Positions 50,065-61,500 of a DNA stretch of 64,000 bases are shown in pieces; positions within the stretch are counted from its first letter, which is position 1, and each line of letters opens with the position of its first letter. This stretch comes from Yinghuangia seranimata (GTDB taxonomy: Bacteria > Actinomycetota > Actinomycetes > Streptomycetales > Streptomycetaceae): contig NZ_JASAOI010000062.1 in NCBI RefSeq assembly GCF_029953285.1, positions 1-64,000 on the forward strand. The letters run 5' to 3'. The position numbers and the translations under genes are program-made. The notes beneath the pieces were generated by a model. That model saw only the letters and a program-made list of their open reading frames with translations, was not told the DNA's origin and did not search any database.

Positions 50065-51150
50065 ATGCTCCGCCCCGCCTGGATGGCCAGACCGCTGGAC
50101 CCGCTGCGCTCGATCAAGATCAAGCTCGGCGTCCTGGTGGTCACGTCGGTGTTCGTGTCGACGCTCCTGATGATCCTGGGGCTGCGGGCCGAGGTGCAGT
50201 TCCGCTACACGTTCGTCGTCACCTCGCTGGCCAGCCTTGCGGTGACGCTGCTGCTGGCGCACGGCATGACGTCGCCGCTGCGCGAGATGACCGCGGCGGC
50301 CCGCGCGATGGCGCGTGGCGACTACTCGCGCCGGGTGCGGGCCACCTCGCGCGACGAGGTCGGCCAGTTGGCGTCGGCGTTCAACCGCATGGCGTCCGAC
50401 CTGGAGCAGGTCGACCGGCACCGGCGCGAGCTGGTCGCGAACGTGTCGCACGAGCTGCGCACGCCGATCGCCGGGCTGCAGGCGCTGCTCGAGAACATGG
50501 TCGACGGCGTGTGGGAGCCGGACAAGGAGCGCCTGGAGCAGGCGCTGACGCAGACCGAGCGGCTCGGCCGGCTGGTCGCCGACCTGCTGGACCTGTCCCG
50601 GCTCGACGCCGGCGTGGTGCCGCTGCACGCGCGCGAGTTCGCGGTGCGGCCGTTCCTGGAGTCGGTGCTGCGTGAGGCGGAGTCGCTGGGCCACGACGTG
50701 GTCTTCGTCGTCGACGTCGAGCCGGCCGCCCTGACCGCGGTCGCCGACACCGAGCGGCTGCACCAGGTGGTGACGAACCTGCTGGCGAACGCGTGCCGGC
50801 ACAGCCCGCCGGGCGGCCGGGTGAGCCTGCACGCGCACCGCGCGCACGACGCGGCGTCCGGCAGCCTGCGACTCGAGGTGCAGGACCAGGGGCCGGGCAT
50901 CCCCCGCGAGGAGCGCACCCGGGTGTTCGAGCGCTTCATCCGCGGCGGCGACCGGTCCGGGCCCGGCGGCGGTGCCGCGTCGGGATACCCGGGAGGGCGG
51001 CGGCGGGAGGGCGGCGGGACGGGCCTCGGGCTGGCGATCGCGCGGTGGGCGGTGGACCTGCACGGTGGCGAGATCGCGGTGGCGGAGTCGGCGTACGGCT
51101 GCCGCATCCGCGTCGTGCTGCCGGGCGACACACGCGACGCCCGCTCGTGA
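50065..51150 (+). CDS. Sensor histidine kinase
   Basis: The 361-residue protein has two N-terminal helices (about 20-40 and 45-65) with almost no extracellular loop. A HAMP domain (about 70-118), the dimerisation domain with His129 (VSHELRTP) and the ATPase domain (N-box NLLANACRHS, GTGLGLAI) follow. The missing outside domain suggests it senses membrane or intracellular state. Its ATP lid contains a Gly/Arg-rich insertion at about 300-320. It follows the regulator by 5 bases. Confidence 0.9.
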   Translation: MLRPAWMARPLDPLRSIKIKLGVLVVTSVFVSTLLMILGLRAEVQFRYTFVVTSLASLAVTLLLAHGMTSPLREMTAAARAMARGDYSRRVRATSRDEVGQLASAFNRMASDLEQVDRHRRELVANVSHELRTPIAGLQALLENMVDGVWEPDKERLEQALTQTERLGRLVADLLDLSRLDAGVVPLHAREFAVRPFLESVLREAESLGHDVVFVVDVEPAALTAVADTERLHQVVTNLLANACRHSPPGGRVSLHAHRAHDAASGSLRLEVQDQGPGIPREERTRVFERFIRGGDRSGPGGGAASGYPGGRRREGGGTGLGLAIARWAVDLHGGEIAVAESAYGCRIRVVLPGDTRDARS

Positions 51151-51448
51151 CCGTCGGTGAGACCGACAAACCTCACAAGACGCCGCTTCGCACAGTTGTA
51201 CTGACGCGCCGCTGGTGGACGCGCGTCAAGCCGGCACGCAAGGACATGCTCGGACGGAATGTGACGCTCCGGTTATGACATACCGTCACATAGAATGTGT
51301 CCGAAAGGGACAAATCTCCGCCACTCGGTCATCTCTCTGTGATCTACGCGACGCGTAGGACGTAGGGCCTGCGCACCATGGCCGAAAGGGCGTAGCCTTG
51401 TTTCCCGCTGTCCACCACCCCAGGAAGCGGAAGAGGGCGGTTGCCGCC
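51151..51448 (+). promoter_or_regulatory. Leader and promoter region of KGD
   Basis: A -10-like TAGAAT at 51291-51296 and a GTGAC...GTCAC inverted pair (51261-51289) mark a likely promoter and operator for the KGD gene. I see no gene in the interval. Confidence 0.4.
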
Positions 51449-54400
51449 GTGTCGTCACAGTCCCCTAGCAACCCGATGGCCAGCTTCGGCCCCAACGAGT
51501 GGCTTGTCGACGAGATCTACCAGCAGTACCTACAGGACCCCAATTCTGTAGATCGCGCATGGTGGGATTTCTTCGCCGACTACAAGCCCAGCAGCGCGGA
51601 TGCGGCACCGGCCGCAGCCACCGCGGACTCGTCCAACCGGAGCGCAGCCATCACCACCAGCACCCCGAGTGCGCCCGGCTCCGCCGGCTCCGCGCCCGTC
51701 TCGAACCAGGTTCCAGCGCCCGCCCCGACCGGCCCTGCCGCGACGACACCCGGCCCGGCGTCCAGCCACCCGATGGTGACCTCCGGCGTCTCCAACAACG
51801 CCGCCGTCGCCAAGCCCACCCCCGCGGACCCCCCGCCCGCCAAGCCGAAGGCCGCCACCCCTGTGCAGGCCTCCGTCAACGGCCCGGAGACGGTCCAGCT
51901 CAAGGGCCCCGCGGCCCGCGTCGTGGCCAACATGGACGCGAGCCTCACGATCCCGACCGCGACCAGCGTGCGCGCCGTGCCGGCGAAGCTGCTGATCGAC
52001 AACCGGATCGTCATCAACAACCACCTCAAGCGCGCCCGCGGCGGCAAGGTCTCGTTCACGCACCTCATCGGCTACGCGCTCGTCCAGGCGATCAAGTCGA
52101 TGCCCGCGATGAACCAGGGCTACCAAGAGGTCGACGGCAAGCCCTTCCTGGTCAAGCCCGAGCACATCAACCTCGGCCTCGCGATCGACCTGACCAAGCC
52201 CAACGGCGACCGCCAGCTCGTCGTCGCGGCCATCAAGAAGTCCGAGGACCTGGACTTCTTCGGCTTCTGGCAGGCCTACGAGGACATCGTCCGCCGTGCC
52301 CGCGCGAACAAGCTGACCGTCGACGACTTCGCCGGCGTCACCGTGTCGCTGACCAACCCCGGCGGCATCGGCACCGTCCACTCGGTCCCGCGCCTGATGC
52401 CCGGACAGGGCACCATCGTCGGCGTCGGCGCCATGGAGTACCCGGCCGAGTTCCAGGGCGCGTCCTCGGACACGATGGCCCGCCTCGCGGTCAGCAAGAT
52501 CCTCACGCTGACCAGCACCTACGACCACCGGATCATCCAGGGTGCGCAGTCGGGCGAGTTCCTGCGTCGCATGCACCAGCTCCTCCTCGGCGAGGGCGGG
52601 TTCTACGACGAGATCTTCGCCTCCCTGCGCATCCCGTACGAGCCGGTGCGCTGGGTGCAGGACATCTCCGCCAGCCACGAGGACGACGTCAACAAGACCG
52701 CCCGCGTGCAGGAGCTCATCCACTCCTACCGGGTGCGCGGCCACCTCATGGCCGACACCGACCCGCTGGAGTACAAGCAGCGCCGCCACCCCGACCTCGA
52801 CGTGGTCGAGCACGGGCTGACGCTGTGGGACCTGGAGCGCGAGTTCGCGGTGGGCGGCTTCGCCGGCCAGTCGATGATGACGCTGCGCGAGGTGCTCGGC
52901 GTGCTGCGCGACTCGTACTGCCGCACCGTCGGCGTCGAGTACATGCACATCCAGGACCCGCAGCAGCGCCGCTGGATCCAGGAGCGCGTCGAGGTCCCGC
53001 ACAGCAAGCCGGACCGCCAGGACCAGCTCCGCGTGCTGCGCAAGCTCAACGCCGCCGAGGCGTTCGAGACCTTCCTGGCCACCAAGTACGTCGGCCAGAA
53101 GCGCTTCTCGCTCGAGGGCGGCGAGTCGACCATCCCGCTGCTGGACGCGATCATCCAGTCGGCCGCCGAGGCGGGCCTCGACGAGGTCGCGATCGGCATG
53201 GCGCACCGCGGCCGGCTCAACATCCTGACGAACATCGTCGGCAAGAGCTACGCGCAGGTGTTCCGCGAGTTCGAGGGCAACATCGACCCCAAGTCGATGC
53301 ACGGCTCGGGCGACGTGAAGTACCACCTGGGCGCCGAGGGCACCTTCACCTCGGACGACGGCGCGCAGGTCAAGGTGTCGCTGGTCGCCAACCCGTCGCA
53401 CCTCGAGGCGGTCGACCCGGTCCTCGAGGGCGTCGTGCGCGCCAAGCAGGACATCATCGACATGGCCGGCGCGGGCTTCACGGTGCTGCCGCTGCTGCTG
53501 CACGGCGACGCCGCGTTCGCCGGCCAGGGCGTGGTCGCCGAGACGCTCAACATGTCGCAGCTGCGCGGCTACCGCACCGGCGGCTCGGTGCACGTGGTCA
53601 TCAACAACCAGGTCGGCTTCACCGCCGCCCCGGCGTCGTCGCGCTCCTCGATGTACGCGACCGACGTCGCGCGCATGATCGAGGCGCCGATCTTCCACGT
53701 GAACGGCGACGACCCCGAGGCGTGCGTGCGCGTCGCGGAGCTGGCCTTCGAGTACCGGCAGGCGTTCCACAAGGACGTCGTGATCGACCTGATCTGCTAC
53801 CGGCGCCGGGGCCACAACGAGGCCGACAACCCGTCGTTCACCCAGCCGCTGATGTACGACCTGATCGACAAGAAGCGCTCGGTGCGCAAGCTGTACACCG
53901 AGGCGCTCATCGGCCGCGGCGACATCACGGTCGAAGAGGCCGAGCAGGCCCTGAAGGACTACCAGGACCAGCTCGAGAAGGTCTTCGCCGAGGTCCGCGA
54001 GGCGACCACGGCGCAGCTGCCGGCGCACGCCGAGCCGCAGCCGCTGCCGGAGTTCCCGGCGCCGGTCGGCAGCGCGATCGCCACCGAGACGGTCAAGCGG
54101 ATCGTCGAGTCGCAGATCTCGCTGCCCGACGGCTTCACCGTGCACCCGCGCCTGCAGCCGCAGCTGCAGCGCCGCGCGGCGATGGTCGAGGACGGCACGA
54201 TCGACTGGGCGATGGGCGAGACGCTCGCGTTCGGCTCGCTGCTGATGGAGGGCCACCCGGTCCGGCTCGCCGGCCAGGACTCCCGCCGCGGCACCTTCGG
54301 CCAGCGCCACGCGGTGCTGGTGGACCGCGAGTCGGGCGGTGAGTGGACGCCGCTGGCGAACCTCACGCCCGAGCAGGCCAAGTTCACCGTGTACGACTCG

Positions 54401-55231
54401 CTGCTGAGCGAGTTCGCCGCGATGGGCTTCGAGTACGGCTACTCGCTGGCCCGCCCGAACGCGCTGGTGCTGTGGGAGGCGCAGTTCGGCGACTTCGCCA
54501 ACGGCGCGCAGACCATCATGGACGAGTTCATCTCCTCCGCCGAGCAGAAGTGGGGCCAGCACTCCGGTGTCACGCTGCTGCTCCCGCACGGCTTCGAGGG
54601 CCAGGGCCCGGACCACAGCTCGGCGCGCATCGAGCGCTACCTGCAGCTGTGCGCCCAGAACAACATGACGGTCGCGGCGCCGACGCTGCCGAGCAACTAC
54701 TTCCACCTGCTGCGCTGGCAGGTGCACAACCCGCACCACAAGCCGCTGGTGGTGTTCACCCCGAAGTCGATGCTGCGCCTGAAGGCCGCCGCGTCGCGCA
54801 TCGAGGAGTTCACCACGGGCGAGTTCCGGCCGGTCATCGGGGACACCACGGTGGACCCGAAGCAGGTGCGGCGCGTGGTCATGACGTCCGGCAAGTTCTA
54901 CTACGACCTCGAGGCGGCGCGCACCAGGTCCGGTGCCACCGACGTCGCGCTGGTCCGGGTCGAGCGGCTCTACCCGCTGCCGATCGAGGAGATGCGGGCC
55001 GAGCTGACCCGGTACGGCATGGAGCGGTACGGCAACGGCCTGGAGCTCGTGTGGGCCCAGGAGGAGCCGGCCAACCAGGGCGCGTGGCCGTTCATCGCGC
55101 TCAACCTGGTCGAGGCGGGGCTGCCGACGCCGCGCCGCATCGCCCGCTCGGCGGCGTCGTCGCCGGCGGTCGGCTCGGCCAAGCGGCACGAGGCGGAGCA
55201 GCAGGACCTGGTGGCGCAGGCGTTCGCGTAA
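51449..55231 (+). CDS. kgd: Multifunctional 2-oxoglutarate decarboxylase/dehydrogenase (KGD)
   Basis: The 1260-residue protein fuses an E2-like acyltransferase domain to the E1 thiamine-diphosphate part of 2-oxoglutarate dehydrogenase, as in mycobacteria and streptomycetes. The N-terminal 45 residues carry the [12 protein letters not shown] targeting segment. A Pro/Ala linker follows (about 45-150), then the acyltransferase domain with His360 (TYDHRI). The E1 part has His586 (GMAHRGR) and the thiamine motif starting at about 686 (GDAAFAGQG ... NN). It supplies succinyl-CoA or succinic semialdehyde in the TCA cycle. GTG 51449 matches family N-termini. An 18-bp terminator follows. Confidence 0.96.
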   Translation: MSSQSPSNPMASFGPNEWLVDEIYQQYLQDPNSVDRAWWDFFADYKPSSADAAPAAATADSSNRSAAITTSTPSAPGSAGSAPVSNQVPAPAPTGPAATTPGPASSHPMVTSGVSNNAAVAKPTPADPPPAKPKAATPVQASVNGPETVQLKGPAARVVANMDASLTIPTATSVRAVPAKLLIDNRIVINNHLKRARGGKVSFTHLIGYALVQAIKSMPAMNQGYQEVDGKPFLVKPEHINLGLAIDLTKPNGDRQLVVAAIKKSEDLDFFGFWQAYEDIVRRARANKLTVDDFAGVTVSLTNPGGIGTVHSVPRLMPGQGTIVGVGAMEYPAEFQGASSDTMARLAVSKILTLTSTYDHRIIQGAQSGEFLRRMHQLLLGEGGFYDEIFASLRIPYEPVRWVQDISASHEDDVNKTARVQELIHSYRVRGHLMADTDPLEYKQRRHPDLDVVEHGLTLWDLEREFAVGGFAGQSMMTLREVLGVLRDSYCRTVGVEYMHIQDPQQRRWIQERVEVPHSKPDRQDQLRVLRKLNAAEAFETFLATKYVGQKRFSLEGGESTIPLLDAIIQSAAEAGLDEVAIGMAHRGRLNILTNIVGKSYAQVFREFEGNIDPKSMHGSGDVKYHLGAEGTFTSDDGAQVKVSLVANPSHLEAVDPVLEGVVRAKQDIIDMAGAGFTVLPLLLHGDAAFAGQGVVAETLNMSQLRGYRTGGSVHVVINNQVGFTAAPASSRSSMYATDVARMIEAPIFHVNGDDPEACVRVAELAFEYRQAFHKDVVIDLICYRRRGHNEADNPSFTQPLMYDLIDKKRSVRKLYTEALIGRGDITVEEAEQALKDYQDQLEKVFAEVREATTAQLPAHAEPQPLPEFPAPVGSAIATETVKRIVESQISLPDGFTVHPRLQPQLQRRAAMVEDGTIDWAMGETLAFGSLLMEGHPVRLAGQDSRRGTFGQRHAVLVDRESGGEWTPLANLTPEQAKFTVYDSLLSEFAAMGFEYGYSLARPNALVLWEAQFGDFANGAQTIMDEFISSAEQKWGQHSGVTLLLPHGFEGQGPDHSSARIERYLQLCAQNNMTVAAPTLPSNYFHLLRWQVHNPHHKPLVVFTPKSMLRLKAAASRIEEFTTGEFRPVIGDTTVDPKQVRRVVMTSGKFYYDLEAARTRSGATDVALVRVERLYPLPIEEMRAELTRYGMERYGNGLELVWAQEEPANQGAWPFIALNLVEAGLPTPRRIARSAASSPAVGSAKRHEAEQQDLVAQAFA

Positions 55232-55264
55232 GGCGGGCGCCGGTCCCCACCGGCGGGTTTTCCC

Positions 55265-55303
55265 GGGTTCGCCCCGGCGCATACGATGCGCCGGGGCGAA
55301 CCC
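55265..55303 (+). terminator. KGD terminator
   Basis: Perfect 18-bp stem (55265-55282 with 55286-55303) with a 3-base loop and CTTT after it; a second small hairpin lies at about 55240. Confidence 0.92.
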
Positions 55304-55350
55304 CTTTGGATTCCGGGCCCGAAGAGGGCCCTGTGCGAGTGGGAGCGAGC

Positions 55351-55527
55351 GTGTACTTCACCGACCGCGGCATCGAAGAGCTGGAGAGCCGGCGCGGAGA
55401 AGAAGAGGTCAGCTTCGCGTGGCTGGCCGAGCAGCTGCGCACGTTCGTGGACCTCAACCCCGAGTTCGAGACCCCGGTCGAGCGCCTCGCGACGTGGCTC
55501 GCGCGGCTGGACGACGAGGAGGAGTAG
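55351..55527 (+). CDS. DUF6104-family small protein
   Basis: The 58-residue protein matches a small acidic family found next to KGD in streptomycetes (YFTDRGIEELE, then AEQLRTFVDLNPEFE and ATWLARLDDEEE). It is helical and has no known function. GTG 55351 has GGGAG upstream. Conserved neighbourhood suggests a role linked to KGD, but the terminator between them makes it a separate transcript. Confidence 0.82.
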   Translation: MYFTDRGIEELESRRGEEEVSFAWLAEQLRTFVDLNPEFETPVERLATWLARLDDEEE

Positions 55528-55540
55528 GCCTCCCGGCCGG

Positions 55541-56401
55541 TCAGGCGGTACGCGCGGCGTTCGCGGTGTGCACGGCCCAGCCCACGGCGTACAGCAGCAC
55601 GGCGAGCGCCGCGCCCTGGCCGAAGCCGATGGTCAGCTCGACGGCGAGGGCCTGGTGGTCGCCGCGCAGCCAGTCGGGCTGCGGGCTCGTGCGGCGGATC
55701 GCGGCGAGCGTGCCGGCGAGCGCGACCGCGGCGACGACGGTGGCGCGGGCGCGCACGGCGAGCCGACGGGGGGCGTCGTGCGGCAGCGGGCGGGCCGGCA
55801 GCCGCCGGACCCACCAGGCGAGGGCGGCGAGGCCGACCACCGAGCTGATGTTCTGCAGGACCTGGCACCACGCGGGGCCGAACGGGCTGGCGTCGAGCAG
55901 CCACGGCGCGACCTCGCGGGCGCCGGCGTCCCCGGCGTGCGTCCAGGTGTCCCAGCCGACGTGGGTGAGCCCGCCGATCCACGCGGAGACCACGAACCAT
56001 CCGGCGACGCCGACGAGTTCCCGGACCCAGGGGCGGCCCTCGCGGCGTGCGGCGGCGATCCGCCCGGGCAGCACCGGGGTGAGCGGTTCCGCGAGCCGGG
56101 CGCGCAGCGCGTCGGGCAGCAGCGCGAGTGTCGGGCGCAGGAGCAGGAAGTGCCACACCCCGACGGCCACGGCGGTGAACACGAGGTCGACGATGAGGAC
56201 ACCGGGCACCAGGCCGTGCGTGACCGTCCGGTCCGGGTGCAGCGGCAGGGACCGCAGGTCGACGAACAGCACGACGTCGGGCGTCATGGTGCCGATCGCC
56301 AGCGCCGAGGCCACCAGCGGCCCGCGCCGCTCCCCCACCCCTGTGCGGGTGCCGGAGCGCATCGGCAGGGCGGCGGCCATATGGCTGGCGGTGAACGGCA
56401 T
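55541..56401 (-). CDS. DUF4184-family membrane protein
   Basis: The 286-residue protein starts with MPFTASHMAAALP, the typical start of DUF4184 proteins, and has about six membrane helices. Conserved acidic and His residues (PDVVLFVD, THGLVPG, THVGWDTWTH) lie on the outside, as in metal-dependent membrane hydrolases (YdjM-like). Function is not known. GAGGA lies upstream of ATG 56401. Confidence 0.75.
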   Translation of the reverse strand: MPFTASHMAAALPMRSGTRTGVGERRGPLVASALAIGTMTPDVVLFVDLRSLPLHPDRTVTHGLVPGVLIVDLVFTAVAVGVWHFLLLRPTLALLPDALRARLAEPLTPVLPGRIAAARREGRPWVRELVGVAGWFVVSAWIGGLTHVGWDTWTHAGDAGAREVAPWLLDASPFGPAWCQVLQNISSVVGLAALAWWVRRLPARPLPHDAPRRLAVRARATVVAAVALAGTLAAIRRTSPQPDWLRGDHQALAVELTIGFGQGAALAVLLYAVGWAVHTANAARTA

Positions 56402-56545
56402 CCGGTGGTTCCTCCACATTGTCTGCGGCGCGGGCCCCGCACCGTCCGGCGCGGACGGCCCCGCGCGTTCGGTGCGGGTAGTCCCTCATCGGATTCCCGC
56501 GTTGCCGGGGTAGCGATCGCGCCATCCTGGCGGTTGTATGACTCG

Positions 56546-56567
56546 CGGGAACAGCCGGTGGTTCCCG
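56546..56567. promoter_or_regulatory. CGGGAAC-N8-GTTCCCG inverted repeat
   Basis: A perfect 7-bp-arm repeat (56546-56552 with 56561-56567) in the divergent region between DUF4184 and DUF4097 genes, just upstream of the -35 TTGACG (56573-56578). Confidence 0.5.
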
Positions 56568-56588
56568 ACCCCTTGACGCGCGGTCAAC

Positions 56589-56626
56589 GCGATATATCGT
56601 GGATGACAGGGCACACGATATATCGC
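56589..56626. promoter_or_regulatory. PadR operator, doubled
   Basis: GCGATATATCGT (56589-56600), 14-base spacer, ACGATATATCGC (56615-56626). Each half is itself a palindrome (CGATATATCG) and the two together form one large dyad. The first overlaps the -10 region of the promoter whose -35 TTGACG is at 56573-56578. Confidence 0.85.
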
Positions 56627-56655
56627 GTATCACGCCCCGAAGGGGAGGGGGATTC

Positions 56656-57477
56656 ATGTCTCGATGGACCGTCGCCGATCCTCAGGCGTTCGACGTCGAG
56701 CCCGTCCATGTGGTGCGCGTCCGCGCCGTCGCCGGTCTGGTCGACGTCGTCGGCACCGACGGGCCGACCCGGCTCGAGGTCACCGGCGTCGAGGGCCCGC
56801 CGCTGGAGGTCGGTCACGACCCGGCGTCGGGCGAGCTCACCGTCGGATACGACGACCTGAGCTGGAAGAGCCCCAAGGCGTGGCTCGACCGCCAGGTGCA
56901 CGGCCGCAGCTGCCGCGTGGCGCTCGCCGTGCCGTGGGACTGCACGATCGACATCGCGGTCATGTCCGCGCACGCGACGGTCTCCGGCGTGCACGGCTGC
57001 GTCGCGGTGCGCAGCGTCGCGGGCGGCATCACCCTCTTCGGGCTGACCGGCGCGGTGGACGCCGCGACGGTCGCCGGGACCGTCGAGGCCGAGTCGCTCG
57101 CGGGCGACTTCCAGGTCGCCACGGTGTCGGGCGACCTGACGCTGGTCGAGGGCACGGGGGGCCGTGTGCGGGCGCACTCGGTGTCGGGCGCGATGGTGCT
57201 GGACCTCGACGCGTTCGGGCGCAACGACGTCCAGCTGTCGACGGTTTCGGGCGCGCTCACGGTGCGGCTGCCGCACGACGGCGACGTCGATGTCGACGTG
57301 CGCTCGTCCGGCGGTACCGTCGGTTCGGCGTTCGAAGGGCTGACCGCGCGGACCGGATTCGGAACATCCCGGTTGGTCGGCACGTTGGGCGGGGGGACGG
57401 GGCGCTTGAGGATCACCTCGGTGTCGGGCGACGTGGCTCTGCTGCGCCGGGCTCCGGAAGGAAAGGTAAACGCATGA
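56656..57477 (+). CDS. DUF4097-family beta-helical protein
   Basis: The 273-residue protein is built of short beta repeats with Gly/Val/Ser patterns (VSGxVxVxSVAGxI type), as in DUF4097 adhesin-like proteins thought to form a beta-solenoid. It has no signal peptide. GGAGGGGG is the ribosome-binding site. It overlaps the padR gene by four bases (ATGA), and the same pairing is frequent in streptomycetes. Confidence 0.82.
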   Translation: MSRWTVADPQAFDVEPVHVVRVRAVAGLVDVVGTDGPTRLEVTGVEGPPLEVGHDPASGELTVGYDDLSWKSPKAWLDRQVHGRSCRVALAVPWDCTIDIAVMSAHATVSGVHGCVAVRSVAGGITLFGLTGAVDAATVAGTVEAESLAGDFQVATVSGDLTLVEGTGGRVRAHSVSGAMVLDLDAFGRNDVQLSTVSGALTVRLPHDGDVDVDVRSSGGTVGSAFEGLTARTGFGTSRLVGTLGGGTGRLRITSVSGDVALLRRAPEGKVNA

Positions 57478-58427
57478 CCCCCGTCTTCGGGCACGGCCGC
57501 CTGCGGCTGTACCTGCTCAAGCTGCTCGACGAAAGCCCCCGCCACGGCTACGAGATCATCCGGCTGCTGCAGGACCGCTTCCTCGGCCTGTACGCGCCGT
57601 CCGCCGGCACCGTCTACCCCCGGCTCGCCAAGCTCGAGCAGGAGGGCCTCGTCGCCCATTCGGTCGAAGGCGGCCGCAAGGTCTACCGCATCACCGACGC
57701 CGGACGCGCCGAGCTCACCGCCCGCCAGGCCGAGTTGGACGCGCTCGAGGCGGAGATCCGCGAGTCGGTGTACGAGCGCGCCCGCGAGATCCGCGACGAG
57801 GTCCGCACCTCCGCGCGCAACCTGCGCGAGGAACTGCGGCAGGCCGCGCAGGACGTCCACGAGACGCCGCGTCCCCGGGCGTCGTCGTCCGCCAAGGGCT
57901 GGGGCGGCGCCGGCGCGGGCGGCCGCGAGGACCCGGTCTCGGCGTGGGCCAAGAACCTCGGGCCCGCGCTGTCCCAGAAGATGGTGGACCTCGCCGAGGG
58001 CCTCGCACAGGGCCTCGCCGGGCTGACCGAACAGCGCACGCAGCGGCTCGAGGACGAGATCCTCAAGCACTTCGGGCCCGACCCGCTGGCCACCGAGCGG
58101 CCGGACGTGTGGGGCGCCGAGACAGACGCCGAGGGCGCGGCGAAGGACACGACGAGCGGGTCGGACCACATCCGCGGGGCCGCGGCGAAGTCCCGCCTGG
58201 CCGACGAGGACGTCGAAGTGCCGGTCACGTCCCGCCCGGCCCGCGAGAAGTCCCGGCGCGCGCGCCCGGGCGCCGAGGAACTCGGCGCACTGTTCGACCG
58301 CTTCCGCCACGAGATCGACGCGGTCGCGGCCCGCGCCGGCCTGACCCCTACGCAGGTCGACCGGGCACGCGACGTCGTCGTGCAGGCGTGTGCGGACCTG
58401 AAGGACATCCTGAACGAGCGCCACTGA
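57474..58427 (+). CDS. PadR-family transcriptional regulator
   Basis: The 317-residue protein has the PadR winged helix (about 5-85; LLDESPRHGYEIIRLLQ) and then, unusually long for the family, a coiled coil (about 85-130) and about 190 extra residues that include an Ala/Gly linker and a helical C-terminal domain. It should bind the doubled CGATATATCG operator and repress its own operon. The long C-terminal part may sense a signal or bind the DUF4097 partner. Confidence 0.85.
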   Translation: MTPVFGHGRLRLYLLKLLDESPRHGYEIIRLLQDRFLGLYAPSAGTVYPRLAKLEQEGLVAHSVEGGRKVYRITDAGRAELTARQAELDALEAEIRESVYERAREIRDEVRTSARNLREELRQAAQDVHETPRPRASSSAKGWGGAGAGGREDPVSAWAKNLGPALSQKMVDLAEGLAQGLAGLTEQRTQRLEDEILKHFGPDPLATERPDVWGAETDAEGAAKDTTSGSDHIRGAAAKSRLADEDVEVPVTSRPAREKSRRARPGAEELGALFDRFRHEIDAVAARAGLTPTQVDRARDVVVQACADLKDILNERH

Positions 58428-58525
58428 CCCGTTGACCGACGAGCCCCCGCCGCCCGCGCGAAGCGGGCGACGGGGGCGTCGCGTTACCGGGGCCCGGAGC
58501 CACGAGCCCGGCACGGTGACCCGAC

Positions 58526-58549
58526 GGCCCGACCCGTGTGGGTCGGGCC
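58526..58549 (-). terminator. Terminator of the secreted metallopeptidase gene
   Basis: Perfect 10-bp stem (58526-58535 with 58540-58549) with a GTGT loop, 28 bases after the stop codon on the minus strand. Confidence 0.8.
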
Positions 58550-58577
58550 GGACCGCCGGTGTCCGGTACCGCCGCGA

Positions 58578-61500
58578 CTAGGGGTAGATCGCGATGGTGT
58601 ACTTGGCGCTGTCGCTCTGCTGGTTGCCCAGTTCGAGCGTCTGTGTGCCGGTGGTGGGCAGCGCGTAGCCGGTGATGCTGCGCTGTCCGGTCGGGTTGGG
58701 CGGTGTGCTGGGCCGCGGGAGCCCGCCCACCGCGGCGAGCGTGCTGTAGTAGGGCGGGTTGTACGGATTCCAGAACGCGGCGCTGCCCGAGCACAGGCCC
58801 GGCCCGAACGTGCAGGCCGGCCCGATGTTGGCGGCGTCCACGTTGATCTTCTGCCCGGCGGTACCGGGGAAGGTGATCTGGGCCCGGCGGCCCCAGGTGG
58901 ACATGTCCACCGTGGTGACGCTGCCGTTGGGCGTCGCCGCAGCCTTCACGACCGTGCTCAGCACGCGCAGTTCGTACGGGAAGGGAGCGTCCGTGGGGTC
59001 GAAGGGCGTCGGCCTGATGTCCACGGCGTAGTCGCCGGTTCCCGCGCTGGTCAGCACGCGCCCGATGTCGTGCCGCTTGGTGCCGTTGGTCATGTACTCG
59101 AGCCAGCTGTCGACCGGGTAGTACGGAACCTGCTGGGTCTCGTACACGCTGTGGACGGCCGACGAACCCGCGAGGTAGAACGTCTGGCCCACCGGCACGG
59201 AGAAGCGCAGCTTGGCACGCTGGCCCCACTTGGTGGTCGCCACCGTCACCGGAGCGCCCTCCACGACGGCGGTCGCGGTGGGGATCGTGTTCACGTCGAG
59301 CGCGCGCAGCGAGACGTCGAGTTGCCCCGTGGTCGACGGCACTGCTTCGAGGTACACCACGCCCGGGCTGGCTCCGAGGGTGTAGAACCCGGTCTTGTAG
59401 GCGCCGGTGAAGAGTTCGTTGACCATGCCGCCGTAGGCGGTGCCGCTGCCCATCTTCGATCCCCAGGGTGCGCGCAGCGTGACGTTGGCGTCGTACTTGC
59501 CCCGGCTCGCGACGTAGAAGGTCTGGTTCGCCGCGACCGGCACGGTGAACCAGGCGTGCAGGCCCGGGACGCTGCTGACGACCGCGCCGGGGTCGCCGTC
59601 GACGGTCAGCGGCGAGACGACGTCCTGGGTGACGCTGGCGTTCCAGCCGAACGAGAGCTTGTTGTTCACCGCGTCGGACGGCTCCGCGACCAGGTCGACA
59701 CGGGCGACGACGAGGGTCGCCACCATCGACGGGTCGGAGACGCGCACATACGCGTTACCCGAAGCGTCCAACGAGTACGTCTCGTTGATCGCCGGGTACA
59801 GCGCCCCGGTGGTGCTGCCGCTGCCACGCCAGGTGACGACCGAGTAGCGCAGGTTCGGCTTCGGGTCCACGTGCACCTGGAGGACGCCCTGGTCGCCGAT
59901 CTTGCCCTTCTGGAAACCGGTCATCAGGTCGACGTAGAAGGCGCCGCCGGGCTGGAGTTCGGCCGTCAGGTTGCCCGTGTTCCACGTGGGGGCGAGCCCG
60001 CCGAGGACGGCGGTTCCGTGCGCGGGGCGGCCTCCGGCATACGAGTCCGTGCCGACATTGCCGTCCGCGAGGATTCCGCGCCACGTCGTGGACGCCTGCG
60101 GGTCGGTGTAGCCCGGGGCGGTGACCCATGCCTGCGTCTGCGGCGACCAGGCCGAGACCGGGTTGCTCAGCCGGTAGTTCGCCACCGCGAAGTCCAGCAT
60201 CGCCGCGTTGGCGTCGAGTCCGTACCCGGACATCACGGCCTTGATGGCGTCGAGGCTCTTGCCGCCGGCGGTCGAGTAGACCTCCCACGTCAGCCGCACG
60301 AAGCGGTTGTCGGTCCGCTCGGTCAGGTACTCGGCGAGCGGGTTCACCGAGTACTGCCGCGAATTCCCGAACCCGTCCCACGCGTTGATGGCACGGCCCG
60401 GCGAGCCCAGGAACTTGGCGAGGTTGCGGGCGTAGTACTCGTTCTCGCGGGCCTCACCGTCGTACGACGGGTCGGCCTCGAAGCTCTTGTGCGTGGCCCA
60501 CTCCGCGCTGGCTTCCATCCACCAGTTCGTCGCGCCGAGGTTGAACACGAAGTCGGCGTTGGGCATGTAGTGGTACTGGAAGCAGTGGAACAGCTCGTGG
60601 CGCGGCAGGTAGTTGAACTGGAAGTTGATCGGCACGGGGTTGCCCGCGCCGACCGCCATGTCCTGCGGCAGCAGGATCGTCGGGTTGTGGCCCGCGCCGG
60701 GGAACTCGAACGGGAAGGCCACACCGGCCCCGTCCTTGGCGGAGGAATGGCCGACCCAGACGTCGAGCGGTCCCGCCGGGAGCGAGATGACGAAGCCCAT
60801 CGCCTGGTACGTCTTCCAGGCGGACTCCAGGCCCTCGGCCATCTTGTAGACGGCGTCGGGGGTGTCGCTGCTGCGGTTGAACTCGGGCTTGAGCCCGGGC
60901 TCGACGTAGCCGCCGTGGTCCGGATCGCCGACCGTGCGCTCGATGTTGTAGTAGATGTTCGCGTGCTCGGTCACGTACAGGCACTGGAACTGGTCGGCCA
61001 GGTAGATCGTGACCGTGCCGCACGCGTTCTTCGGGTCGTCCGGCAGGTCGGCCGCGAGGGACGTGGCCGCGGTCGTGGCCGTCGCCGTCTTCGCGCCGGC
61101 CTTCTTGACGGAGAAGAGGTCGTTGACCCACGCCTTCGTCTGCGGGGTCGCGGACGTCAGGTGCTCGAACAGGAAGGCCTGGTAGCCGGCGGCCTCTTCG
61201 CCGAGCGCCTTGTCGGGCCTGAACTCGGCCGGCAGGTCCTTGGACCCGATGAGGTTCTGGACGCCGTACCGGACCAGCTGGTCGTCGTTGATCCGGTGCT
61301 GGGACCACGCCGGGACGACCTTGTCACCCGGGCCGAAGTCCGGTGCCGGGTTCGGGTTTCCGGACTTGCCACTCGCGGCCGACCGGGCCTTGAGGGCGGC
61401 CGCCGCGGAGGCGGTCCGGGCGGCGTTGTAGGCGGGGGCGGCGGCGCTGACCGGTGGCGGTGAGCCATGGGGGTCCGGTTCGCCCGCGGCCGGCGAACCG

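Noticed and set aside
51530-55282. A 1250-codon open frame antisense to KGD
   Set aside because: It is a shadow of the GC-rich KGD frame. Its residues are Arg/Val/Leu/Asp-rich with no domain, and KGD itself is certain.
58536-61463. A 975-codon open frame opposite the secreted metallopeptidase
   Set aside because: It is antisense to a gene with a signal peptide and a zinc site and has no recognisable domain.
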